A stretch of 64,000 nt of DNA from CAVTPU01 sp963736695 (GCA_963736695.1 CAVTPU010000004.1:3100001-3164000); one strand, 5' to 3'; counted from the first letter of the stretch, positions 32,567 through 49,897 are shown. The notes: generated from the sequence alone by a model not told the origin. Program-made: numbers and translations.

Positions 32567-33110
32567 ATGGCGAACAAGCCGGTCCAGACCGACAAGGCCA
32601 TCCGCCGTGGCGGAGTTGACCGACGACTTCCGGACGTCAACGGCGACTGTGCTGACCGAATACCGCGGCCTCACCGTGGCGCAGCTCAAGGCGCTGCGGC
32701 GGTCGCTGCAGGGTCAGGCGACCTATGCGGTGACGAAGAACACGCTCGCGAAGCGTGCCGCTGCGGAGGCTGGCATCACCGGTCTCGACGAGTTGTTCTC
32801 CGGTCCAACCGCACTCGCCTTCGTCTCCGGCGACGTCGTTGAGGCCGCCAAGGGGCTCCGCGACTTCGCCAAGGCCAACCCGCTGCTCGTCATCAAGGGC
32901 GGCGTCTTCGAGGGCAAGCCGCTCACTGCGGCGCAGGTCGGCCAGTTGGCCGACCTTGAGTCCCGCGAGGTGCTGCTGGCGAAGCTCGCCGGCGCGATGA
33001 AGGCGAATCTGAGCAAGGCCGCGGCGACCTTCCAGGCGCCGCTCACCCAGGCCGTGCGTCTGGCGGCCGCGCTGCAGGACAAGCGGGAGAAGGACGAGGC
33101 GGCCGCCTGA
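32567..33110 (+). CDS. rplJ: 50S ribosomal protein L10, one extra base
   Basis: ATG at 32567 with GGAGGG just upstream. The start reads MANKPVQTDKA, then one extra base at 32599-32600 (GCC/GCA as GCCA) breaks the frame; with it removed the protein continues SAVAELTDDFRTSTATVLTEYRGLTV and the frame stays open to TGA at 33110 (180 residues). L10 anchors L7/L12 in the stalk. Length is 1 mod 3. Confidence 0.93.
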
Positions 33111-33172
33111 GGGCGCCCACGAGTCTGGACGACCACCGAGTCACCGAAAAAGCTAGGAAAGGAACCGCCACC

Positions 33173-33557
33173 ATGGCGAAGCTCAGCACCGATGACCTGC
33201 TCGACGCGTTCAAGGAGATGACGCTGATCGAGCTGTCCGAGTTCGTGAAGCAGTTCGAAGAGATCTTCGACGTCAAAGCCGCCGCTCCCGATGGCGATGG
33301 TCGGCCCGGCCAGCGGGACCGCCGCTCCCGAGGAGGCCGAGGAGCAGGACGAGTTCGACGTCGTCCTTGAGTCCGACGGCGGCAAGAAGATCCAGGTCAT
33401 CAAGGTCGTGCGCGAGCTGACCGGCCTGGGCCTCAAGGAGGCCAAGGACCTGGTCGAGGCGGCGCCGAAGGCCGTCCTGGAGAAGGTCAACAAGGAGACC
33501 GCCGAGAAGGCCAAGACCAAGCTCGAGGCCGAAGGCGCCAAGGTCACCCTCAAGTAG
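33173..33557 (+). CDS. rplL: 50S ribosomal protein L7/L12, one extra base
   Basis: Begins MAKLSTDDLLDAFKEMTLIELSEFV (the dimerisation domain; first 20 residues recognised). The extra base at 33289-33290 (CCC/CCG as CCCG) shifts the frame in the hinge; after removal it reads APMAMVGPASG and then the factor-binding domain (FDVVLESDGGKKIQVIKVVR, GLGLKEAKDLVEAAP). 127 residues. The ribosomal stalk copy that recruits EF-G and EF-Tu. Confidence 0.93.
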
Positions 33558-33586
33558 GTTCCGCCGGCTCCGGCGTCGCCGCGAGC

Positions 33587-33649
33587 ACAAACAGGGCGGG
33601 TACGGGTGCTGATCCACGCGGGTCGGCGATCCGTGCCCGCCCTGTTTGT
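33587..33649. terminator. Terminator-like hairpin after rplL
   Basis: A 19-bp stem with one mismatch (33587-33605 and 33631-33649) and a 25-nt loop, 30 nt after rplL. The upper stem is GC-rich, the base is A/T-rich; no T-run outside. It would end rplJL transcription or attenuate it before rpoBC. Confidence 0.65.
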
Positions 33650-34194
33650 CACGTCGAGAACCCGCTTCGACCAGGTGACTCGGGGGCGGATAACTCGCGA
33701 GAGTCTTCGCGACCGAAGAGGAGTTGCCGGGCGGCCGGTCGGATCGTTCTCCCTCACGGCGAAGTGACAGGTTGAGGCGATCAGCGGCATCGGTCGTACT
33801 CTCAAGATCTTTTTGGGGTTTGCGATGCTTTTGTTGGCTTACGTGGCGATTCATGCTGTCGACTGAACGCCAGATGACCACTCGCCCCTTGACGCGGAGC
33901 GTTGTGACGGGCACGCTGAGTCCTGCAACTGCCTTCCGCTGGTGTGACGGCCAACCACTGCGGGGGTTGAAACGCCCCGTGGCGTCCGCCCGGGATGAAG
34001 TTTCAACCCAACGCGCGGTGTTGACTTGCGCGCTATCATCTTTGCGGCTACACTGCTAGTTTGCGCTGCCTTCCGAACTCATCCCTGTCAGTTATGCCCA
34101 GTTTTGGGCGTTTCTGGTCGGGATAATTCGGGCTGCACGCGCCCCGGCCGTAGCACATCAAGGTCCCACAATCAGGTCCTCGGAAGGACGCATC
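33650..34194. other. rplL-rpoB intergenic region
   Basis: 545 nt without a supported gene. It contains the putative rpoB promoter at 34026-34054 and the long 5' leader of rpoB. A stretch of CCGG/GGTT-rich sequence around 33720-33960 shows no coding potential that I can support. Confidence 0.5.
34026..34054 (+). promoter_or_regulatory. Putative rpoB promoter
   Basis: TTGCGC (34026-34031), 17-nt spacer, TACACT (34049-34054) followed by GCTAG. The leader to the TTG start of rpoB is about 130 nt. Actinobacterial rpoB promoters generally have this layout; the box match is by eye. Confidence 0.5.
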
Positions 34195-37638
<3,444 letters not shown>

Positions 37639-37769
37639 TCAGTTGGCTCCTGGCTGTGCTTCGGCCACCCGCGTGCGACGCACGCGGCGCGGTCCGCAGC
37701 CTTGCCAGGAGCCATCTGGACCCACAAAACAGTCTTTGTTAAGAGTTGACGAGCCAGAGGATATATAGC

Positions 37770-41680
<3,911 letters not shown>

Positions 41681-41723
41681 CCGATCGAGGTGAACCCGAC
41701 CGGTAACCCCGACCGGGTCACAG

Positions 41724-41783
41724 ATGCCGTCAAGGGCGGCGTTGGTGTCGCTACAGCGACACCAACGCCGCCCTTGACGGCAT
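41724..41783. terminator. Perfect 29-bp hairpin after rpoC
   Basis: A perfect inverted repeat (41724-41752 with 41755-41783, 2-nt loop) 43 nt after rpoC and 30 nt before the next gene. This is the expected terminator of the rpoBC unit. A loop of two bases means the extruded hairpin would open to four or more. Confidence 0.8.
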
Positions 41784-41812
41784 AGCGGGTCGGTTCGTGG
41801 TCTGCTTGTCTC

Positions 41813-42190
41813 ATGGCCGAGGCTGCACCCGCGATTGAGTCCGAACACGCCAGCACGCCCGTAGGCTCCCGCCATCCCGACGACCCGGACGTCGTCCGGT
41901 CGACGAAGGCGGTGGCGGTGCTCGTGTTGGGGATCGTGGCCGCCCTGACGGGTCCACTTCTTGGCGGCCTCGTTCCAGCGGCGATCGCGCTGACTCTGGC
42001 TGGTCCACTGCGGTCCGAACTGGTTGCTGGCCGGGGTTATCTCACCGGGTCGCGTCAGCTCTCGTGGGGGGTCGCCCTCTCTTGGACCGGGGTGGTTCTC
42101 GCGACGCTGACCGTGGTGTCGGTGGCGATGATTTTCGCCATCAGAGCGATCGTCGATACCGGAATGGATTTCCCCGACACCTCGAACTAA
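41813..42190 (+). CDS. Small two-helix membrane protein (DUF4190-like)
   Basis: 125 residues. A hydrophilic N-terminus of 30 residues is followed by VAVLVLGIVAALTGPLLGGLVPAAIAL and WTGVVLATLTVVSVAMIFAI, the pair of helices seen in DUF4190-like proteins. No function is known. The frame is intact. It lies between the rpoC hairpin and a similar gene at 42266. Confidence 0.65.
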   Translation: MAEAAPAIESEHASTPVGSRHPDDPDVVRSTKAVAVLVLGIVAALTGPLLGGLVPAAIALTLAGPLRSELVAGRGYLTGSRQLSWGVALSWTGVVLATLTVVSVAMIFAIRAIVDTGMDFPDTSN

Positions 42191-42265
42191 CTGAAGCACC
42201 GTGCCTGAAGCCCGTTTCGCACCCGTTGACCACTGGCGCGAGTCGACTGGAGAGGATCGTCACCG

Positions 42266-42724
42266 ATGACCGAGCAGCCGATGTGGCAGCCGCCTCCGCC
42301 GCCGTCGTCCGCGCTGGTGGAGGCTTTGCCGCCGCCGATCGCCGTGCACCCCGTACCCGGCACGCCGTTTGGTATCGCCGTGGCGCCGGTGCCGCCCACC
42401 GCGAGCGGGCCGGCGAGCGCGAGTCTGGTCACGGGGATCGGGTCTGTGCTCGTCGCTCTCATCGTCGCGGTCTTCGGCCTCGCCGGCGCTGAGGCGGGCT
42501 GGGGGCCCACCGTCGCCGGCGCCTTCGCGGTGCTTTCCGGGTTGCTGGGCGGCGCGGCGGTGCTGTTGGGAGTTGTCGGCATGCGTCAGGTGAAGCGGGC
42601 TCCCAACCGTCGGGTGGGGTTCGGTGTCGGGGTGGCGGGAACGGTCGTCGGCGGAGTCGGCATTGTGATCATGCTCACCGCGCTGATCGCCGCAGTCGGG
42701 CTGAGCGTGGGGTCACCCGGCTGA
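42266..42724 (+). CDS. DUF4190-like membrane protein with Pro-rich N-terminus
   Basis: 152 residues. A Pro-rich cytoplasmic N-terminus (WQPPPPPSSALVE) precedes two hairpin helices (LVTGIGSVLVALIVAVFGLAG and AFAVLSGLLGGAAVLLGVVGM) and a third helix ending VGLSVGSPG. QVKRAPNRR between helices is the DUF4190-like loop. It is related in plan to the preceding gene and may form one unit. Frame intact. Confidence 0.65.
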   Translation: MTEQPMWQPPPPPSSALVEALPPPIAVHPVPGTPFGIAVAPVPPTASGPASASLVTGIGSVLVALIVAVFGLAGAEAGWGPTVAGAFAVLSGLLGGAAVLLGVVGMRQVKRAPNRRVGFGVGVAGTVVGGVGIVIMLTALIAAVGLSVGSPG

Positions 42725-43055
42725 GGGCGTGGCGGGAGCCGTCGTTTTGACCAACCCACTGGCGGGCCGGTACTCTTTGCGTTCGTGCCTGGGTAACCAG
42801 GTCGATGATGCGTGCGCCCGCGCCGAGTTCGGCGCTGGCCGGAACACCCGCCCGATGGTGTGCCGCGTGCCGCCTGTCGGCACATGAGCGACACGCCCGA
42901 CCGCGGGGGTCGGAACCTCGGCCTCCTGCTGGTGGAGTGTCGCCCGCACAACACAACTTGACCAGGACAGAAGTGCAACACAGACCGCAGACGGCGCCGT
43001 AACCCGCACCACGACGGGGTGGGCGTCCAGCGAGGACAGGGAGACACGGACCCGG
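42725..43055. other. Leader region of the str operon
   Basis: 331 nt without a supported gene, containing the shared motif at 42888-42913. CAGGGAGACACGG-type sequence just before rpsL includes the ribosome binding site. Confidence 0.5.
42888..42913 (+). promoter_or_regulatory. 26-nt leader motif upstream of rpsL (copy 1)
   Basis: The same 26 bases occur at 47841-47866 upstream of rpsJ and, as far as I can see, nowhere else in the window. The centre forms a tight 6-bp hairpin (CCGACC/GGTCGG with a 5-nt loop). The copy here lies about 140 nt before rpsL. A shared protein or RNA control of both ribosomal operons is suggested. Confidence 0.65.
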
Positions 43056-43430
43056 ATGCCCACGATTCAACAGCTGGTCCGCAAGGGCCGCCAGGCGAAG
43101 ACGAGCAAGACAAAGACGCCGGCGCTCAAAGGGAGCCCGCAGCGGCGCGGCGTCTGCACACGGGTGTATACAACCACCCCGAAGAAGCCCAACTCGGCCC
43201 TGCGTAAGGTGGCCCGTGTCCGGCTCACCAGCCAGATCGAGGTGACCGCCTACATTCCCGGTGTCGGCCACAACCTGCAGGAGCACTCGATCGTGCTCGT
43301 GCGTGGCGGTCGAGTGAAGGACCTGCCGGGCGTACGATACAAGATCATCCGTGGTTCGCTGGACACTCAGGGTGTCCGCAACCGCAAGCAGGCCCGCAGC
43401 CGCTATGGCGCGAAGAAGGAGAAGAGCTGA
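43056..43430 (+). CDS. rpsL: 30S ribosomal protein S12
   Basis: 124 residues. Starts MPTIQQLVRKGRQ; PKKPNSALRKVARVRL includes Lys43-equivalent (TTTPKKPNS) and VKDLPGVRYKI includes the Lys88 site, both in the streptomycin-sensitive form. Contacts 16S rRNA at the decoding centre. First gene of the str unit rpsL-rpsG-fusA-tuf. Frame intact. Confidence 0.97.
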   Translation: MPTIQQLVRKGRQAKTSKTKTPALKGSPQRRGVCTRVYTTTPKKPNSALRKVARVRLTSQIEVTAYIPGVGHNLQEHSIVLVRGGRVKDLPGVRYKIIRGSLDTQGVRNRKQARSRYGAKKEKS

Positions 43431-43431
43431 C

Positions 43432-43902
43432 ATGCCGCGTAAGGGCCCCGCTCCCCGACGCCCGCTCACCGCGGACCCGGTCTACAACTCGCCGCTGGTC
43501 ACCCAGCTGGTCAACAAGATCCTGCTGCGCGGCAAGCGCCAGCTCGCGGAGAGCATCGTCTACGGCGCGCTCGAAGGCTGCAAAGAGAAGACCGGCACCG
43601 ATCCCGTGGTGACGCTCAAGCGCGCGATGGACAACGTCAAGCCCACCCTCGAGGTGCGCAGTCGCCGCGTCGGTGGCGCGACCTACCAGGTGCCGGTCGA
43701 GGTTCGGCCCCTGCGGGCCACCACACTCGGACTGCGGTGGCTGGTCACCTATTCCCGGGCTCGTCGGGAGAAGACGATGGTCGAGCGGCTGATGAATGAG
43801 CTGCTTGACGCGAGCAACGGCCTCGGCGCGAGTGTGAAGAAGCGCGAGGACACTCACAAGATGGCCGAGTCCAACAAGGCCTTCGCGCACTACCGCTGGT
43901 AA
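43432..43902 (+). CDS. rpsG: 30S ribosomal protein S7
   Basis: 156 residues, 1 nt after rpsL. MPRKGPAPRRPL start, LKRAMDNVKPTLEVRSRRVGG and RWLVTYSRARREKTMVERL are diagnostic. Nucleates assembly of the 30S head. Frame intact. Confidence 0.97.
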   Translation: MPRKGPAPRRPLTADPVYNSPLVTQLVNKILLRGKRQLAESIVYGALEGCKEKTGTDPVVTLKRAMDNVKPTLEVRSRRVGGATYQVPVEVRPLRATTLGLRWLVTYSRARREKTMVERLMNELLDASNGLGASVKKREDTHKMAESNKAFAHYRW

Positions 43903-44036
43903 CTGGGCCCGCGCCCATTACTGTAGGTAACGATGAGTCGCCCAGCGCTGCACCAGCAGTGCCTGTCGAGTTTCCACGTGCCGCCACGGGCGGCACGTGG
44001 CTGTCAAGACCCCGACGAGACGAAGTAGGGACTACC

Positions 44037-46138
44037 GTGGCCGCCGCAGACGCCGCCCTCGCCAAGCTCCGCAACATCGGCATCATGGCGCACATTGACG
44101 CCGGCAAGACGACGACGACCGAGCGGATCCTGTTCTACACCGGTATCACGTACAAGATCGGTGAGGTCCATGAGGGCGCAGCCGTCATGGACTGGATGGA
44201 GCAGGAACAGGAACGGGGGATCACGATCACCTCCGCCGCCACCAAGTGCGAGTGGAAAGACCACATCATCCAGATCATCGATACCCCCGGCCACGTCGAC
44301 TTCACCGTCGAGGTGGAGCGGTCGCTGCGGGTGCTCGATGGCGCGGTCGCCGTCTATGACGGTGTCGCCGGGGTGGAGCCGCAGACCGAGAACGTGTGGC
44401 GGCAGGCCGACAAGTACGACGTGCCCCGGATGTGTTTCGTCAACAAGCTCGACCGGACCGGTGCCGACTTCTTCCGCTGCGTGCAGATGATGATCGACCG
44501 GCTCAACGCCACGCCGTTGGTGCTGCAGATCCCGATCGGCCTGGAGGGCGATCACATCGGGGTCGTCGACCTGCATCGGGATGCGCGCGCTCACCTGGCG
44601 TGGGGAGACCCAGAAGGGCGAGGACTACGCGATCGAGGAGATCCCGGCCGACCTCGCCGACCAGGCCGCGGAGTGGCGCGAGAAGCTGCTCGAGACCCTG
44701 GCCGACGTCGACGACGCGGTGATGGAGAAGTACCTCGAGGGCGAGGAACTCTCGATCGAGGAGATCAAGGCCGCTATTCGGCGGGCGACGATCGCCAGCA
44801 AGGCCAACCCGGTGCTCTGCGGCTCGGCGTTCAAGAACAAGGGCGTACAGCCCATGCTCGACGCGGTCGTGGACTTCCTGCCGTCGCCGTTGGACATCCC
44901 GGCGATCGAGGGAACCGCGACCGACGGGGAGACCCCGATGCTGCGCAAGCCCGCGGTTGACGAGCCCTTCTCCGGGCTCGCTTTCAAGATCCAGACGGAC
45001 AAGCACCTGGGCAAGCTGACCTATGTACGGGTCTACTCCGGCACGCTGGAGTCCGGCACTCAGGTGGTGAACTCCACCAAGGACCGCAAGGAGCGCATCG
45101 GCAAGATCTACCAGATGCACGCCAACAAGCGGGAGGAGCGTCCGCGCGGCGAAGGCCGGCGACATCATCGCGGTGCAGGGTCTCAAGCAGACCACCACCG
45201 GTGACACGCTCTGCGACCCGGCCAAGCCGGTGATCCTGGAGTCGATGACGTTCCCCGAGCCGGTCATCTCGGTCGCGATCGAGCCGAAGAGCAAGGCCGA
45301 CCAGGAGAAGCTCGGCACCGCCATCCAGCGCCTCGCCGAAGAGGACCCGACCTTCCGCGTGAAGCAACGACGAGGAGACCGGCCAGACGGTCATCTCCGG
45401 CATGGGCGAGCTGCACCTGGACATCCTGGTCGACCGGATGCGCCGCGAGTTCAACGTCGAGGCCAACGTCGGCAAGCCGCAGGTGGCCTACCGGGAGACC
45501 ATCCGCAAGGCGGTCGAGAAGGTCGAGTACACCCACAAGAAGCAGACCGGTGGTTCCGGCCAGTACGCGCGCGTGATCATCAATCTCGAGCCGCTGCCGC
45601 TCGACGGCGACAGCCGATCTACGAGTTCGAGAACGCGGTGACCGGTGGCCGCATCCCGAGGGAGTTCATCCCGTCGGTGGACGCCGGCGCCCAGGACGCC
45701 ATGCAGTACGGCGTGCTGGCCGGCTATCCGCTGGTCGGGGTGAAGTTGACGCTGGTCGACGGTCAGTACCACGAGGTCGACTCGTCGGAGATGGCGTTCA
45801 AGATCGCCGGTTCGATGGCGCTCAAGGAAGCGGCCCGGCGGGCCAGTCCCGTGCTGCTCGAACCGATGATGGCCGTCGAGGTCGTCACCCCGGAGGAGAA
45901 CATGGGTGACGTCATCGGTGACCTCAACTCCCGTCGTGGCATCATCCAGGCGATGGAGGAGCGCGGCGGCGCCCGCGTCGTCCGCGCCCTGGTGCCGCTG
46001 TCGGAGATGTTCGGCTACGTCAGCGACCTGCGGTCGAAGACCCAGGGCCGGGCGAGCTACAGCATGCAGTTCGACTCCTACAGCGAGGTTCCCGCGAACG
46101 TCGCGAAGGAGATCATCGCGAAGGCGACCGGCGAGTGA
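44037..46138 (+). CDS. fusA: Elongation factor G, about 5 extra bases
   Basis: GTG start at 44037; residues AHIDAGKTTTTE (G1), ERGITITSAAT, DTPGHVDF and NKLDRTGAD are present. Extra bases at 44573-74, about 45143-46, 45361-62, 45608-09 and 45615-16 split the gene into three frames. Corrected, it reads VSNDEETGQTVISGMGELHLDIL and DGTAIYEFENAVTGGRIPREFIPS and ends at 46138 (about 699 codons minus stop). Five extra bases are 2 mod 3, as measured. GTPase that drives translocation. Confidence 0.93.
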
Positions 46139-46297
46139 GCGACGGCCGACCCATGTCGGGTGACGCCGAGCGAGCCCGTTCGGGACTGCGTGCACCGGGC
46201 CTGAGGCATCACGCCGCAAGACCCACAGTCGAAAACCAGGACGTCTGCGCATCCGGCGCGGGGCGTACGAACCACGAAAGTCCTCAGGAGGACACCA

Positions 46298-47493
46298 GTG
46301 GCGAAGGCGAAGTTCGAGCGGACTAAGCCGCACGTCAACATCGGCACCATTGGTCACATCGACCACGGGAAGACGACGCTGACCGCGGCGATCACGAAGG
46401 TCCTGCATGACAAGATGCCGGACCTCAACCCGTACACGCCGTTCGACGAGATCGACAAGGCGCCGGAGGAGAAGGCCCGCGGCATCACCATCTCGATCGC
46501 GCACGTCGAGTACCAGACCGAGAAGCGTCACTACGCGCACGTCGACTGCCCGGGTCACGCCGACTACATCAAGAACATGATCACCGGTGCGGCGCAGATG
46601 GACGGCGCCATCCTGGTGGTCGGCGGCGACCGACGGCCCGATGCCGCAGACCCGTGAGCACGTGCTGCTGGCCCGTCAGGTCGGTGTGCCCTACATCGTC
46701 GTGGCGCTCAACAAGAGCGACATGGTCGACGACGAGGAGCTGCTGGAGCTCGTCGAGCTCGAGGTCCGTGAGCTGCTCTCGGCTCAGGAGTACCCGGGCG
46801 ACGACCTGCCGGTGGTTCGGGTGTCGGCGCTGAAGGCTCTCGAGGGCGACGCGAAGTGGGCCGGACGCGCTGATGGAGCTCATGAACGCGGTCGACGACG
46901 CGATCCCGCAGCCGGAGCGCGAGATCGAGAAGCCGTTCCTCATGCCGATCGAGGACGTCTTCACGATCACCGGTCGTGGCACGGTCGTCACCGGTCGCGC
47001 CGAGCGTGGCGTGCTCAAGCCGAACGAGGAGGTGGAGATCGTCGGCATCGGGAGAAGTCGATGAAGACGATCTGCACCGGGATCGAGATGTTCCGCAAGA
47101 TCCTCGACGAGGCCCGTGCCGGTGAGAACGTCGGCCTGCTGCTGCGCGGCATCAAGCGCGAGGACGTCGAGCGCGGCATGGTCGTGGTGAAGCCGGGAAC
47201 CAACACCCCGCACACCGAGTTCGAGGCGACCGTCTACATCCTCTCCAAGGAGGAGGGTGGCCGGCACACGCCGTTCTTCCAGAACTACCGTCCGCAGTTC
47301 TACTTCCGGACCACGGACGTCACCGGCGTGGTCACGCTGCCCGAGGGCACGGACATGGTCATGCCTGGTGACAACACCAGCGATGACGGTCCAGCTGATC
47401 CAGCCGATCGCGATGGAGGAAGGCCTCAAGTTCGCGATCCGCGAGGGTGGCCGCACCGTCGGCGCCGGCCGGGTCACCAAGATCATCAAGTAG
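46298..47493 (+). CDS. tuf: Elongation factor Tu, several extra bases
   Basis: GTG start with AGGAGG upstream; HVNIGTIGHIDHGKTTL at the start. Extra bases at 46621-22 (GTC/GTG), 46862-63 (GCC/GCG) and 47378-79 (ACC/ACA) are clear. Around 47041-47052 the count differs by two bases, or one base is missing (VGI-REK). Corrected, the order runs NKSDMVDDEELLELVE, TGRGTVVTGRAERG, RHTPFFQNYRPQFYFR to GAGRVTKIIK (397 residues). Carries aminoacyl-tRNA to the ribosome. Last gene of the str unit. Confidence 0.93.
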
Positions 47494-47516
47494 GACGAAC
47501 AAGTCCGTCTGTCGGT

Positions 47517-47567
47517 GGCGGGCGGTCGACGATCGACACCTTCGGGAGTCGTTCCCGGCCGCCCGCC
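47517..47567. terminator. Hairpin after tuf
   Basis: A 9-bp perfect GC stem (47517-47525 with 47559-47567) about 24 nt after tuf, with secondary pairing in the loop. Probable terminator of the str unit. Confidence 0.6.
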
Positions 47568-47840
47568 CTGACGACGGAGTGCCGTGAAGACCCACGATTT
47601 CACATTGCCGCAGGGGATACGGCATACTACAACAGGTTGCGTCGGCGGCGCGACGGGCGGTGGCGTGCGCATGAGCGCTGCGACTCGGTCCGGGCGTCGC
47701 GACTCGATCACCGAGACCGGCCACGCCGCGCTGGGTGACGATCGCCCCTTCGGGGAGCGCGGTCGACGCCTGGACTTTCGCAGTGGGTGTGCAGTGCCCA
47801 GGGTCCGAACTTCACCTACGGGTGAAATCGGTTCAGGAGT

Positions 47841-47866
47841 GCGACACGCCCGACCGCGGGGGTCGG
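47841..47866 (+). promoter_or_regulatory. 26-nt leader motif upstream of rpsJ (copy 2)
   Basis: Identical to 42888-42913. Here the motif ends 88 nt before the rpsJ start. The hairpin CCGACC/GGTCGG is followed by different sequence in the two copies, so the conservation stops sharply at the motif edge. Confidence 0.65.
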
Positions 47867-47954
47867 AGACGAAGAGAAGGCAGCACCGGACGACTCCGGT
47901 TCCGTGCCCCTGCGGGGGTTGCGGCGGCGAGCCCCCGCAGAAAGGACAGCCATC

Positions 47955-48263
47955 ATGGCGGGACAGAAGATCCGCATCCGGCTCAAGGCCTATGACCACG
48001 AGGTCGTCGACTCCTCGGCGCGCAAGATCGTCGAGACGGTGACCCGGACGGGGGCGCAGGTCGCTGGCCCGGTGCCGCTGCCAACGGAGATCAACCGTTA
48101 CTGCGTCATCCGGTCGCCGCACAAGTACAAGGACTCGCGCGAGCACTTCGAGATGCGCACACACAAGCGTCTGATCGACATCATCGATCCGACTACGAAG
48201 ACCGTCGACTCGCTCATGCGGCTCGACCTTCCGGCCGGCGTCGACATCGAGATCAAGCTGTAG
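47955..48263 (+). CDS. rpsJ: 30S ribosomal protein S10
   Basis: 102 residues. MAGQKIRIRLKAYDHEVVD and the RSPHKYKDSREHFEMRTHKR segment are diagnostic. Also NusE of the antitermination complex. First gene of the S10 operon. Frame intact. Confidence 0.97.
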   Translation: MAGQKIRIRLKAYDHEVVDSSARKIVETVTRTGAQVAGPVPLPTEINRYCVIRSPHKYKDSREHFEMRTHKRLIDIIDPTTKTVDSLMRLDLPAGVDIEIKL

Positions 48264-48274
48264 GGGTTGCACCG

Positions 48275-48938
48275 ATGGACAGGGAAGTCAAGGGCATCCT
48301 GGGCGCCAAACTCGGCATGACCCAGGTGTGGGACAACAACAAGGTTGTCCCGGTCACCGTTGTGCAGGCTGGGCCCTGCGTTGTGACGCAGGTCCGCACT
48401 CCTGAGCGGGACGGATACTCGGCCGTGCAACTCGCCTACGGCGCGATCAACTCGCGCCGGGTGAACAAGCCGACCGCGGGCCACTTCGCGGCAGTCCGAC
48501 TCGGCGCCTCGTCGGCACCTGGTCGAGCTGCGCACCACCGACGCCGAGCAATACACCTTGGGTCAGGAGGTGACAGTCGACACCTTCGCCGCAGGCGGAG
48601 TGATTGACGTCACCGGCCGCACCAAGGGCAAGGGCTTCGCCGGTGTGATGAAGCGGCACGGGTTCCACGGTTTGAAGGCCAGCCACGGCGTCGAGCGCAA
48701 GCACCGCTCGCCCGGGTCGGTCGGCGCGTGCGCCACCCCGGGACGGGTGTTCAAGGGTGTGCGGATGGCCGGCCGGATGGGTGGCGTCCGTTACACCGCA
48801 CAGGGCCTGACAATCCAGGCGGTCGACCCCGAGCAGAACATCATTCTGGTCAGGGGCGCCGTTCCTGGGCCTAAGGGCGGGCTGGTCCTCATCCGCACCG
48901 CGGCCAAGGCGCCCGCGAAGAAAGGCGGTGCGAAATGA
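48275..48938 (+). CDS. rplC: 50S ribosomal protein L3, one extra base
   Basis: ATG 48275. GILGAKLGMTQVWD at the start and HGFHGLKASHG, KGVRMAGRMGG later. The extra base at 48493-94 (GCA/GCG as GCAG) breaks the frame at HFAA; corrected, it runs into SDSAPRRHLVELRTTDAEQY. 220 residues after correction; length 1 mod 3. L3 lines the peptidyl-transferase region. Confidence 0.92.
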
Positions 48939-49585
48939 GTTCTGTTGACGTTCTGGGCGTGGACGGGACGAAGACCGGCACGGTCGACCTCCCCGATGAC
49001 GTCTTCGACGCGCCGGCGAACATCCCGCTGATGCACCAGGTCGTGGTGGCCCAACTGGCCGCCGCCCGGCAGGGCACGCACAAAGTGAAGACGCGCGGCG
49101 AGGTCGCTGGTGGCGGCAAGAAGCCGTACAAGCAGAAAGGAACGGGCCGCGCGCGGCAGGGCTCGATCCGTGCCCCGCAGTTCACCGGGGGTGGCGTGGT
49201 GCACGGCCCAGTGCCGCGCGACTACAGCCAGCGGACACCGAAGAAGATGAAGGTGGCCGCGCTGCGCGGGGCCTTGTCGGACCGGGCCCGCTCGGGTCAG
49301 CTGCACGTCGTCAGCTCGTTCGTCGCCGGTGAGACGCCGAAGACCAAGGACGCGCTGACCGTGCTGCGGGGGATTTCCCAGTCGCAGCGGGTGCTGGTGG
49401 TCCTGAGTCGGGACGACGAGGTCAACTGGTTGTCGTTGCGCAACGCGCAAAATGTGCATCTGCTCGTCGCCGACCAGCTCAACACCTATGACGTGCTCGT
49501 AGCCGACGACGTGGTCTTCACCGCGGCGGCGCTCGACGAGTTCGTCGCGAGCCCGGCCCGGGCCGGAGAGGGGTCAGCCCAGTGA
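48935..49585 (+). CDS. rplD: 50S ribosomal protein L4
   Basis: 216 residues. Overlaps rplC by 4 nt. VAGGGKKPYKQKGTGRARQGS is the exit-tunnel loop (described here as residues ~50-70). In some bacteria L4 regulates the S10 operon. The frame is intact, and starting here the extra bases are absent for about 6 kb. Confidence 0.96.
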   Translation: MSSVDVLGVDGTKTGTVDLPDDVFDAPANIPLMHQVVVAQLAAARQGTHKVKTRGEVAGGGKKPYKQKGTGRARQGSIRAPQFTGGGVVHGPVPRDYSQRTPKKMKVAALRGALSDRARSGQLHVVSSFVAGETPKTKDALTVLRGISQSQRVLVVLSRDDEVNWLSLRNAQNVHLLVADQLNTYDVLVADDVVFTAAALDEFVASPARAGEGSAQ

Positions 49586-49884
49586 GTACGGTCGCCGACC
49601 CGCGCGATGTCATCTTCGCGCCGGTGGTCTCCGAGAAGAGTTATAGCGAGCTCAACCGCAACTGGTACACGTTTCAGGTTCACCCGGACGCGAACAAGAC
49701 CGAGATCAAGATCGCGATTCAGCAGATCTTCAACGTCCGGGTGCTGACCGTGAACACGCTCAACCGGGAGGGCAAGCGCAAGCGCACCCGCACCGGCTGG
49801 GGAAAGCGCAAGGACACGAAGCGGGCGATGGTCAAGCTCGCCGATGGTGACCGGATCGACGCCTTCGGCGGACCGGTCGGCTGA
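49582..49884 (+). CDS. rplW: 50S ribosomal protein L23
   Basis: 100 residues from a GTG that overlaps rplD by 4 nt. DVIFAPVVSEKSYSEL and NTLNREGKRKRTRTGWGKRKD are typical. Docking site for SRP and trigger factor at the tunnel exit. Frame intact. Confidence 0.96.
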   Translation: MSTVADPRDVIFAPVVSEKSYSELNRNWYTFQVHPDANKTEIKIAIQQIFNVRVLTVNTLNREGKRKRTRTGWGKRKDTKRAMVKLADGDRIDAFGGPVG

Positions 49885-49897
49885 GGGGGTAGGGACA

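Larger units (their letters stand above)
47494..47954. other. tuf-rpsJ intergenic region
   Basis: 461 nt without a supported gene. It contains the terminator-like hairpin at 47517-47567 and, nearer rpsJ, the S10 leader with the 26-nt motif. Confidence 0.5.
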
